DNA from: Puia dinghuensis
Lineage (GTDB): Bacteria > Bacteroidota > Bacteroidia > Chitinophagales > Chitinophagaceae
Assembly: GCA_026224995.1 (NCBI GenBank)
Contig: JAMFRX010000161.1
Location: 1-5,889, forward strand
DNA length: 5,889 nt
Reading direction: 5' to 3'
Part shown: positions 1 through 5,658 of the stretch, piece after piece
Numbering within the stretch: the stretch's first letter is position 1
How the letters are laid out: every line of letters begins with the position of its first letter
Made by a program: the position numbers and the translations under genes
The notes under the pieces: model-generated
Database searches by the model: none
Told to the model about the DNA's origin: nothing
Seen by the model: the letters and a program-made list of their open reading frames with translations, nothing else

Positions 1-2
1 GG

Positions 3-737
3 TACAATACCGTGCACATCGAAAGCATCTACCGGCTGGAGAAGAGCCTGTTCGGAATCCGGGATGGGGTGGGGGTGGACGGCGTGGCGACGATCCTCAC
101 ACCCAACGAATACTGGCTCCGGCACCAGCATACTTTCCTGGACATCGTATCCGGTTTTTTTTACCTGTGCTGGATACCTCTGCCCCTGGCCTTTGCCGGC
201 TACCTGTTCTACCGTGATAAGGAGGCCTTCTTCCGGTTCTCCCTGAGCTTCCTGCTCGTTAACCTCGTAGGCTTCGTCATCTACTACGCCTGCCCGGCGG
301 CGCCCCCATGGTATGTGGAGCAGTATGGCTTCGCCTTCAATGCGCATACACCGGGCAATACGGCAGGACTCGGCAGGTGGGACAGCTATTTTCACCTTCA
401 CGTGTTTGCGGGCCTCTATGCCAAGAGCAGCAATGTCTTTGCGGCTATGCCCAGCCTGCACGCTTCCTATCCGCTCACGGTCCTCTACTATGGTATCCGC
501 TACAAGCTGCGCTGGTGGAATGCGCTCTTCGCGCTGATCATGGTTGGTATTTGGTTCGCGGCCGTCTATACCAGCCATCATTATGTGCTGGACGTGCTGG
601 CGGGAATCACCTGCGGCCTGGTGGGCATTGCTCTCTTTACTTATTTGTTTGAGAAAGTAGGGTGGTTTAAGCGGGGGGTGGGGAGTTGGATAAGGGCGGT
701 CAGCAAACCTATTGGCGGCCGATCCCCTCAACCATGA
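3..737 (+). CDS. PAP2/AUR1-family membrane enzyme, inositol-phosphorylceramide-synthase-like (5' partial)
   Basis: The reading frame is open to the left edge. A GTG at 12 is possible, but the residues before and after it (YNTVHIESIYRLEKSLFGI) look like the interior of the family, so I treat the gene as truncated by the window. Numbering from the GTG, the PAP2 motifs are all present: a CPAAPPWY segment near 94-101, PSLHA at 147-151 (His150), and SHHYVLD at 188-194, with His190 and Asp194 fitting the HxxxD catalytic pair. About five hydrophobic segments place it in the inner membrane. AUR1-like members move a phospho-headgroup between lipids, for example making inositol phosphorylceramide; others are plain lipid phosphatases. 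Bacteroidota make sphingolipids, so a headgroup-transfer role is plausible but inferred. The tail is basic and encoded by G-rich DNA. The 3' end overlaps the convergent TetR gene by 29 bp. Family assignment is firm; substrate is unknown. Confidence 0.85.
   Translation, partial: YNTVHIESIYRLEKSLFGIRDGVGVDGVATILTPNEYWLRHQHTFLDIVSGFFYLCWIPLPLAFAGYLFYRDKEAFFRFSLSFLLVNLVGFVIYYACPAAPPWYVEQYGFAFNAHTPGNTAGLGRWDSYFHLHVFAGLYAKSSNVFAAMPSLHASYPLTVLYYGIRYKLRWWNALFALIMVGIWFAAVYTSHHYVLDVLAGITCGLVGIALFTYLFEKVGWFKRGVGSWIRAVSKPIGGRSPQP
155..162 (+). repeat. T8 homopolymer inside the PAP2/AUR1-like gene
   Basis: Eight consecutive T residues span codons for Gly-Phe-Phe-Tyr in a predicted membrane helix. The reading frame is intact here. 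Runs of this length can cause replication or transcription slippage, but nothing else in the sequence shows phase variation. Confidence 0.5.
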
Positions 738-1314
738 TATCCACGATGCTATCGATCTGCAGGTCCAGGCGGGGGCTCCGGTTCTTGCCTACCATCAGCG
801 GTACGGCGAGTCCGCGGAAGCTGCTGACCATCAGGTAGGCGATCAGCTCTATATTATTCTCGTTGATCTTCTTGAATTCTCCGTTGTTTACGCCTTCCTG
901 AAGGATGCCCTTGACGAGCTCCACGTGGGTGGTGTCGAACTTGCTCTTCATCTCCGCCATGACGCAATGGAGCTCGGCAATCTCCGATTTTAAGGCGTCG
1001 CTGAGGTTGCAGAGCTGGCTGAGCTTTTCCAGCCGGCAGCGGCAATAGATAGTGAGCTTTTCCTTGGAGGTGGAGGCTTTGCGGATCTCCCGGTGGATCT
1101 GGTCCAGCAATTCGTCCATTTCGGCATAAAGGACAGCCTCAAAGATGTCTTCCTTGCTGGGATAGTAATAATAGAGGGAACTCTTGGCCTTGCCGAGGCT
1201 TCGGGCGATGTCTCCCATGGTCGTTTTCTTGAACCCGGACTGCTTGAAAAGAGCCCTGGCTGTGTCGAGAATGTCCCGCACTACGATCTCATCCCGTTGA
1301 AGCGTTTCAGCCAT
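709..1314 (-). CDS. TetR/AcrR-family transcriptional regulator
   Basis: This 201-residue protein has the usual TetR length. The N-terminal DNA-binding domain covers about residues 8-58. Its helix-turn-helix is at about 33-52, with the typical pattern TTMGDIARSLGKAKSSLYYYYP, followed by SKEDIF, the classic link to helix 4. The C-terminal two-thirds (about 75-201) is a helical ligand and dimerisation domain whose ligand cannot be read from sequence. The ATG at 1314 is preceded by AAAGG about 10 nt upstream, a weak ribosome binding site. A TAAATTTG promoter box lies on the minus strand at 1343-1336, and an AAATC-N9-GATTT inverted repeat overlaps it, which would fit autorepression. The gene runs divergently from the response regulator and tail-to-tail into the PAP2/AUR1-like gene, ending inside that gene. 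Family call is secure; target genes are unknown, with the adjacent genes and itself as the first candidates. Confidence 0.93.
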   Translation of the reverse strand: MAETLQRDEIVVRDILDTARALFKQSGFKKTTMGDIARSLGKAKSSLYYYYPSKEDIFEAVLYAEMDELLDQIHREIRKASTSKEKLTIYCRCRLEKLSQLCNLSDALKSEIAELHCVMAEMKSKFDTTHVELVKGILQEGVNNGEFKKINENNIELIAYLMVSSFRGLAVPLMVGKNRSPRLDLQIDSIVDIMVEGIGRQ

Positions 1315-1331
1315 AGTCTATAAACCTTTGG

Positions 1332-1350
1332 AAATCAAATTTAACGATTT
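1332..1350. promoter_or_regulatory. Candidate TetR operator (inverted repeat AAATC-N9-GATTT)
   Basis: A 19-bp inverted repeat has 5-bp perfect arms at 1332-1336 and 1346-1350. Size and position fit a TetR-family operator, because it sits across the -7 box of the TetR gene. The arms are short and AT-rich, so chance is a real alternative. A wider pair, CGATT at 1345-1349 and AATCG at 1369-1373, lies alongside. Confidence 0.25.
1336..1343 (-). promoter_or_regulatory. Candidate promoter -7 box for the TetR gene
   Basis: The minus strand reads TAAATTTG, a full match to the Bacteroidota TAnnTTTG -7 consensus. It would give a start near 1330 and a leader of about 15 nt. No TTG is found at the expected 19-21 nt spacing upstream, so the promoter is only half supported. 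Confidence 0.45.
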
Positions 1351-1383
1351 TCCCATCCAATTCTGGTTAATCGCTCGTGAATG

Positions 1384-1414
1384 TTGCATCTCTGCCGGAC
1401 AATTTATACATTTG
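1384..1414 (+). promoter_or_regulatory. Bacteroidota-type promoter for the response regulator
   Basis: TTG at 1384-1386 is followed by 20 nt and then TACATTTG at 1407-1414. Both the -33 and -7 elements and the spacing match the Bacteroidota primary sigma consensus (TTG-N19-21-TAnnTTTG). Transcription would start near 1420, giving a leader of about 100 nt before the ATG at 1519. It is the best-formed promoter in the window. Confidence 0.65.
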
Positions 1415-1425
1415 CGAGTCCCACC

Positions 1426-1460
1426 CTAAGAAAGACATCCTTTCGGTAAGGCTCTCTTAG
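1426..1460 (+). other. Two-tier stem-loop in the response regulator leader
   Basis: The outer arms CTAAGA (1426-1431) and TCTTAG (1455-1460) pair perfectly. They enclose an inner stem CCTT (1439-1442) with AAGG (1448-1451) and a 5-nt loop TCGGT. The structure would begin about six bases after the predicted transcription start. It could stabilise the 5' end or act in regulation; it matches no riboswitch class that I recognise. Confidence 0.3.
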
Positions 1461-1518
1461 TTGTGAATGCTTGATCGTAGAGGTCCACGGTGAATTGCTT
1501 TACAATACCCGACAAACC

Positions 1519-1974
1519 ATGAGCACGCAACTTAATTGTATTCTTCTCATCGATGACGATGAACCTACAAATTTCCTGAATCGCCTGACATTGGAACAGG
1601 CCGGTTGTGTCCGTCATATCCGCGTGGCCCAAAGCGGCCAGGAGGCCCTGGATTACCTCCGGAGCTGCGGTGCGAATGATCCGGTCGCCAATCCTCCCGT
1701 CAAGGTTTCCGGCGCCTCGCCCCGTCCGGATCTGATCTTCCTCGACATCAACATGCCCGCCATGGACGGTTGGGAATTCCTGGAGCGGTATCGTTCCCTG
1801 CCTTCTGACCGGAAAGCCGATATCGTCCTCATTATGCTCACCACTTCGCTTAATCCCGATGACGAGCTCAGGACCCAGACCATCCCCGAAGTCTCGGGCT
1901 TCGAGAATAAGCCACTGAGCCAGCACCGGCTGAACCAGCTGCTGGAGAAGTATTTCGGGAGCAGCTCTTCCTAG
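1519..1974 (+). CDS. Single-domain (CheY-like) response regulator
   Basis: The ATG at 1519 gives 151 residues, starting MSTQLNCILLIDDDEP as receivers normally do. An upstream TTG at 1471 would add 16 unrelated residues and is rejected. All receiver landmarks are present: the acidic cluster Asp12-Asp14, the phosphoacceptor Asp76 in LDINMP, the Thr/Ser switch position at Thr109 in LTTS, and Lys131 in NKPL. There is no output domain, so signalling must be by protein-protein contact or phosphotransfer. An extended loop of about 20 residues (about 50-70) before the phosphoacceptor strand is common in Bacteroidota stand-alone receivers that are partnered by PAS-type histidine kinases; that partnership is inferred, as no kinase is in the window. 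It is driven by its own promoter at 1384-1414. No Shine-Dalgarno is visible. The stop shares CTAG with the convergent CBS gene. Confidence 0.93.
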   Translation: MSTQLNCILLIDDDEPTNFLNRLTLEQAGCVRHIRVAQSGQEALDYLRSCGANDPVANPPVKVSGASPRPDLIFLDINMPAMDGWEFLERYRSLPSDRKADIVLIMLTTSLNPDDELRTQTIPEVSGFENKPLSQHRLNQLLEKYFGSSSS

Positions 1975-2408
1975 CCCCCCGAATGCAGATAGTCCTTGAG
2001 ATGCGTGATCGTCTCTTCGTGCGTCAGGATGGTCTCCCTTACGACGTCGTTGATGGAGACGATGCCTGCGAGGGTCTCGTTCTGGAATACGGGCAGATAA
2101 CGGATGTTCTTGTCGGACATCAGCTGCATGCAGAAGTCCACGGTGTCGTTGGGCGTCACGGTAGGGAAATCCCTGGACATGATCTCCGAGACCGGTGTGT
2201 CGGTGGACGACTTGCCCTTCAGGATGACCTTACGGGAATAGTCTCTTTCCGTCATGATACCCATATAACGGTCGCCTTCCGTCACCAGCACAGAGCCGAT
2301 ATTCTGGTCGGCCATGATCCGCAGCGCATCCAGCACAGTGGTTTCAGGTGACACGCTGGTAATACGTGCTCCTTTTTTGTGGGAAAGAAGATCAGCAACT
2401 TTTTTCAT
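1971..2408 (-). CDS. Tandem CBS-domain protein
   Basis: The protein is 145 residues from the ATG at 2408 and is almost wholly two CBS domains, at about residues 12-62 and 77-130. Each ends in the nucleotide-contacting pattern: GIMTERD at 50-56 and GIVSIND at 115-121. Such Bateman pairs typically bind adenine nucleotides and act as energy or ligand sensors; the partner is unknown. An in-frame ATG at 2465 would add 19 Lys/Arg-rich residues (164 in all). I prefer 2408 because MKKVADLLSHKK is the usual start of this short family and because a promoter-like pair lies between the two ATGs, which would leave the upstream ATG outside the transcript. AGG sits a few bases before the chosen ATG. The gene converges on the response regulator and diverges from GH9. 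Confidence 0.88.
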   Translation of the reverse strand: MKKVADLLSHKKGARITSVSPETTVLDALRIMADQNIGSVLVTEGDRYMGIMTERDYSRKVILKGKSSTDTPVSEIMSRDFPTVTPNDTVDFCMQLMSDKNIRYLPVFQNETLAGIVSINDVVRETILTHEETITHLKDYLHSGG

Positions 2409-2444
2409 ACAGCCTGCATTTTTTCGTGAGGAAACGTGTTTTTT

Positions 2445-2474
2445 CAAATTACGGAATTTTATCATTTTTTCAAA
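2445..2474 (-). promoter_or_regulatory. Candidate promoter for the CBS gene
   Basis: Reading the minus strand, TTTG (2474-2471) is followed by 19 nt and then TAATTTG (2451-2445), which is the -7 consensus with one spacer base missing. Transcription would start near 2438-2440, about 30 nt before the preferred ATG at 2408 and downstream of the alternative ATG at 2465. Confidence 0.4.
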
Positions 2475-2483
2475 GAATTTAAT

Positions 2484-2504
2484 TCCGGCCGGAGTCAGGC
2501 CGGA
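2484..2504. promoter_or_regulatory. GC-rich inverted repeat upstream of GH9, possible operator
   Basis: TCCGGCC (2484-2490), a 7-nt spacer and GGCCGGA (2498-2504) form a perfect inverted repeat. The left arm also begins the self-complementary TCCGGCCGGA. A further small palindrome, GGAC-G-GTCC, lies at 2502-2510. The repeat is where a -33 element would fall for the TATCTTTG box at 2518, and lies between the divergent CBS and GH9 genes. No gene ends here, so a terminator role is unlikely. A binding site for a regulator is inferred. Confidence 0.4.
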
Positions 2505-2517
2505 CGGTCCACCGGCG

Positions 2518-2525
2518 TATCTTTG
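2518..2525 (+). promoter_or_regulatory. Promoter -7 box for GH9
   Basis: TATCTTTG is a full match to the Bacteroidota TAnnTTTG consensus. It lies 20 bp before the GH9 ATG and predicts a leader of about 15 nt. No TTG is seen at the expected -33 spacing; an inverted repeat occupies that region, so the promoter may need an activator. Confidence 0.5.
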
Positions 2526-2545
2526 GCGCCGTCAATCGATTACTC

Positions 2546-4801
2546 ATGCGCATTGTTCTGACTTTCATACTACTCACTGTCTTTGGGTCCTTGTATTCGC
2601 AGGTTTCTTTACCGCCGTCCGGCATCATGCTCAACCAGCTGGGCTACTATCCGGATGCGCCAAAATACGCCGTCGTCACAGGCATCCCAGTCCGGGACGT
2701 TTTTTACGTCATTGCCGTCGGCAGCAACCTTCCTTCCTGGCAGACGGGACTGGATACCGTGTTTTTCGGCCGACTTGGGCCTTTGATGGCTTCCGCCAAC
2801 TCTTCGGTCCAGACGCGGCTTGCCGATTTCAGCGGACTCAGCCGGCCCGGCATTTACAGGGTGGTGGTGCCCGGCTATGCCAATTCCTACCCATTCACCA
2901 TTGCGGCTCAGGTATTCCATCCCCTGGCCGTGGCCGCCCTCAAGGGCTATTACTATCAGCGTTCGGCTATGACCCTGGACACCCGATACGCGGGTATCTG
3001 GGCCCGGCCTGCCGGGCATCCCGATACCGCCGTGCTGGTCCATTCCTCCGCGGCCGGTCCTGTACGCAGGACGGGAGCGGTTATTTCGGCTACGGGTGGC
3101 TGGTATGATGCGGGCGACTACAACAAATATGTCGTCAACAGCGGGATCACCATGGGGACTTTGCTGGATGCCTACGAGGATTTTCCGGCTTACCTGGATA
3201 CCTTGCATACGAATATCCCGCCTGTGCCGGGGGCCAGGGCGGCCGGTATCCCCGACATCCTTAACGAAGCGCTCTATAACCTCCGCTGGATGCTGCTCAT
3301 GCAAGATCCCGCCGACGGCGGTGTCTATAACAAGTGCACCAATGCGGCTTTCGACGGCATGGTGATGCCCGGCGTCACCAAGGACGCCCGGTATGTCGTG
3401 CAAAAAGGAACGGCGGCGACACTGGATTTCGCGGCAGTGACAGCACAGGCGGCGCGTATCCTGCAGAAGTACGGGCCCGAACTGCCCGGTTTGGCCGATT
3501 CCTGTAAGCTTGCCGCGATCAAAGCCTGGCAATGGGCGCAGCGATATCCCGACAGCATCTATGATCAAACGACGCTCAACAAGGCTTTTGCTCCCCCTAT
3601 AACGACCGGTGCCTATGGCGACCGGCATTTCGACGATGAACGTTTCTGGGCCGCCGCGGAGCTGCTGATCACCACGGGTGACGGCCAGTACCTTCCCGTC
3701 ATCAGGGCGCGGATAGCGGATCCACTGGCGTTGCCGTCCTGGCCCAGCGTAGCCATGATGGGGAATTATTCCCTGCTTCGCCATGCCGCCGTCGTGCCGG
3801 TGAGCTTACGGCCTGCCCTGGACACGGTGCGGCAGGACCTGCTGCGGCTGGCAGACCGCTATGTGCAGCAGATCGGCGGGACTGCCTTCCATACCGTGAT
3901 GGGGGAGTCGAAGACGGACTTTGTCTGGGGCAGCAATGCGGTGGCCGCCAACGAGGGCATACTGCTCCTGAACGCATGGCTGCAGCAACATAAGCAGGGA
4001 TACCTGGATGCGGCGCTCACCAATCTCGATTACCTGCTCGGACGCAATGCTACCGGGTATTGTTTCATTACGGGCCTGGGCAGCCATTCAACCATGCACC
4101 CGCATCATCGGATATCCATCGCCGATGGTATCGTGCCGCCGGTACCCGGCCTGCTGGCGGGCGGCCCCAATCCTGGCCGGCAGGACCACCAGACCTACAT
4201 CTATACCGAACCGGAGACGGCCTACCTGGACCAGGACCAGGCTTACGCCTCCAATGAGATCGCCATCAACTGGAATGCCCCGCTGGTCTACCTGGCAGTG
4301 GGCTTCGAAGCCCTTCAATATACTATTGGCTATGCGCAGGTTGGACAAACGGCCCCGGCGGCTCAGTCGGCGCCTCCCGCCCAGGCCCTGCAGCCCATGC
4401 TGCATCCGCTGACCAAGGACAAGTCGGGACTCTACCATTCCAACTTCCCGATAGGCGGAGTGCTGTCCGAGCAGTTCAGCCTTTTCCCGGACGGCACTTT
4501 CGAATATACTCACCTGACCAGCAATGGCCTGGATTCCGCTCACGGCACCTACGAGATCAGCAGGGATAAGGTCTATCTGACTTTCGCTCCTGGCAAATCA
4601 GTGAATGCGCTCTCCGTCGATCCTACCCTCCTCGACTATGCCGGCCGCCCCAGGCTTTTCTATTTGCATAAGAAAAAGCTGTACAGGGCCGACGAAAGGG
4701 GCAGGATAGCTAAGAAGGCGCCAGGAGTTTCCGGTAAACGAATGTATTTGCTGATAGGTTCCCGCAAGCGCACCTACTACCTGGTGCGAGAGGCATCCTG
4801 A
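2546..4801 (+). CDS. Secreted glycoside hydrolase family 9 (endoglucanase-type) with extra C-terminal domain
   Basis: The protein is 751 residues. Residues 1-18 form a type I signal peptide with likely cleavage after LYS; there is no lipobox Cys. Residues about 24-110 match the Ig-like N-terminal domain of GH9 enzymes (IMLNQLGYYPDAPKYAVV). The (alpha/alpha)6 catalytic domain spans about 115-600. It has GGWYDAGDYNKY at 184-195 (catalytic Asp188 and Asp191), the first GH9 signature at 505-522 ending in MHPHHR, and the second at 560-578 with the acid Glu571. The catalytic set is therefore intact. GH9 enzymes hydrolyse beta-1,4-glucans such as cellulose or mixed-linkage glucan by inversion; exact substrate is unknown. 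A Pro/Ala/Gln linker (602-618) leads to about 130 residues of predicted beta-rich, Lys/Arg-rich sequence that I cannot assign. It does not look like a type IX sorting domain or a known CBM. No SusC/SusD genes lie beside it in this window. Confidence 0.95.
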   Translation: MRIVLTFILLTVFGSLYSQVSLPPSGIMLNQLGYYPDAPKYAVVTGIPVRDVFYVIAVGSNLPSWQTGLDTVFFGRLGPLMASANSSVQTRLADFSGLSRPGIYRVVVPGYANSYPFTIAAQVFHPLAVAALKGYYYQRSAMTLDTRYAGIWARPAGHPDTAVLVHSSAAGPVRRTGAVISATGGWYDAGDYNKYVVNSGITMGTLLDAYEDFPAYLDTLHTNIPPVPGARAAGIPDILNEALYNLRWMLLMQDPADGGVYNKCTNAAFDGMVMPGVTKDARYVVQKGTAATLDFAAVTAQAARILQKYGPELPGLADSCKLAAIKAWQWAQRYPDSIYDQTTLNKAFAPPITTGAYGDRHFDDERFWAAAELLITTGDGQYLPVIRARIADPLALPSWPSVAMMGNYSLLRHAAVVPVSLRPALDTVRQDLLRLADRYVQQIGGTAFHTVMGESKTDFVWGSNAVAANEGILLLNAWLQQHKQGYLDAALTNLDYLLGRNATGYCFITGLGSHSTMHPHHRISIADGIVPPVPGLLAGGPNPGRQDHQTYIYTEPETAYLDQDQAYASNEIAINWNAPLVYLAVGFEALQYTIGYAQVGQTAPAAQSAPPAQALQPMLHPLTKDKSGLYHSNFPIGGVLSEQFSLFPDGTFEYTHLTSNGLDSAHGTYEISRDKVYLTFAPGKSVNALSVDPTLLDYAGRPRLFYLHKKKLYRADERGRIAKKAPGVSGKRMYLLIGSRKRTYYLVREAS

Positions 4802-4809
4802 GATGCTCG
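4787..4809 (+). other. Stem-loop spanning the GH9 stop codon
   Basis: GCATC (4793-4797) and GATGC (4802-4806) pair around a CTGA loop that contains the stop codon. An alternative pairing joins CGAG (4787-4790) to CTCG (4806-4809). No T-tract follows, so it is not a standard intrinsic terminator; it may protect the 3' end or separate GH9 from AraC expression. Confidence 0.25.
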
Positions 4810-4819
4810 GAATGCACCC
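4808..4819 (+). repeat. Motif copy 1, CGGAATGCACCC, upstream of AraC
   Basis: This 12-bp sequence in the 38-bp gap before the AraC gene matches 11 of 12 bases with the minus strand of 5662-5673, which lies in the gap after AraC and before the monooxygenase. It starts 32 bp before the AraC ATG. Candidate binding site for the AraC protein. Confidence 0.4.
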
Positions 4820-4839
4820 CAAATAAGCTATCTTTCAAC

Positions 4840-5658
4840 ATGCAGCACCAAGAATTTGAACCTCCTGAAGAGTTACGGGATACCATAAAATGCTTTTGGT
4901 ATAACAGCAGAGACTTCGGAGAATTTGAAACGAGCTTCGAGGTAGTGCCTGACGGCTACGCGGAAATTATTTTTCATTTCGGGAGCGGCTGCAGCATCTC
5001 TAACGAGGGAGTCCTGCTGTCCCTGCCATCACCCTTTATGATGGGGCTGCTGGATAAGCCTGCTCTTTTTTACGCCAAGAACCGTTTAGAGATCATAGGT
5101 ATCCGATGCTTTCCCTGGACGGTGTTCGATTTGCTCGGACTGCCTTCCAGTAAGGAAGGAGTCCGCATATTCGAGCATCCTATGGCCCAGCTTCAATCTT
5201 CGCTGAAGGAGTGGATCAATGCAGGCAGGATAGTTGAAGCGTTGGCGCTGGTAAAACAGTATTTCCTGAAGGCAAGGTCGGGCATCGCTATGGACAGCAT
5301 GCTCTTCAAAGCGGGATTGGCTATGAGGAAAGCAAAAGGCACCATGCCGGTAAGCCAGGTGGCGGCGGCGGCTCATGCGACGGTGCGTACACTGGAAAGG
5401 CACTTTTCGCAATCTTCCGGCTATACTGTTAAAGACGTGTCCGGCCTGATCCGCTTCGAGCAGGTACGAAACCACCTGTGGCATTATCCGGATGCCAGCA
5501 TTGCCGGCTTAGCTCATGAACTGGGCTATACGGATCAATCTCACCTAAGCAGGGAATTCAAGCGCTACAGCGGAACTACCCCGGCGGCATTCGCGCGAAA
5601 AGCGAAAAAAAGGAAACAGGGTGTAAACAACGATTTTGTCGCTTTTGTACAATCCTGA
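4840..5658 (+). CDS. AraC-family transcriptional regulator, DUF6597-type N-terminus
   Basis: The protein is 272 residues. The N-terminal half carries the pattern of the DUF6597 sensor domain of AraC regulators, including FEPPEELRDTIKCFW at about 6-20 and VVPDGYAEIIFHFG at 35-48. The C-terminal AraC DNA-binding domain covers about 169-255. Its first helix-turn-helix is near 171-192 (VSQVAAAAHATVRTLERHFS) and its second near 219-243, including the family signature GYTDQSHLSREFKRYSG at 229-245. The tail is Lys/Arg-rich. The ATG at 4840 is the first start in frame after GH9; there is no clear Shine-Dalgarno. A weak TATCTTTC box at 4829-4836 is too close for a normal leader. GH9 lies 38 bp upstream and the monooxygenase 26 bp downstream, all on one strand. 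A shared motif on both sides points to control of itself and the monooxygenase. The effector is unknown. Confidence 0.93.
   Translation: MQHQEFEPPEELRDTIKCFWYNSRDFGEFETSFEVVPDGYAEIIFHFGSGCSISNEGVLLSLPSPFMMGLLDKPALFYAKNRLEIIGIRCFPWTVFDLLGLPSSKEGVRIFEHPMAQLQSSLKEWINAGRIVEALALVKQYFLKARSGIAMDSMLFKAGLAMRKAKGTMPVSQVAAAAHATVRTLERHFSQSSGYTVKDVSGLIRFEQVRNHLWHYPDASIAGLAHELGYTDQSHLSREFKRYSGTTPAAFARKAKKRKQGVNNDFVAFVQS

Noticed and set aside
1467..1493. Eight-codon frame MLDRRGPR in the response regulator leader
   Set aside because: It has an ATG but no clear ribosome binding site, no run of a single amino acid as in attenuator peptides, and such short frames are expected by chance.
1471..1518. TTG start extending the response regulator by 16 residues
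   Set aside because: The added residues do not belong to the receiver fold, and an ATG at 1519 gives the normal N-terminus.
1426..1926. 166-codon open frame on the minus strand opposite the response regulator
   Set aside because: It covers the receiver domain in antisense and crosses the response regulator promoter leader; the receiver has every family residue, so this frame is a shadow.
2314..3108. 264-codon plus-strand frame overlapping CBS and the start of GH9
   Set aside because: It spans two real genes and their divergent intergenic region in another frame and shows no family pattern.
2609..3784. Long (391-codon) open frame on the minus strand inside GH9
   Set aside because: It is fully antisense to the well-supported GH9 catalytic domain, shows no recognisable domain and has a composition typical of a codon-bias shadow in GC-rich DNA.
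4570..4798. GH9 C-terminus as a type IX secretion sorting domain
   Set aside because: The usual conserved Gly/Asn-rich beta motifs and the ending of that sorting domain are absent; the tail is rich in Lys and Arg instead.
4829..4836. TATCTTTC as a promoter for AraC
   Set aside because: It differs from the consensus in the G, has no -33 partner and would start transcription at or inside the ATG, so I did not list it as a feature.
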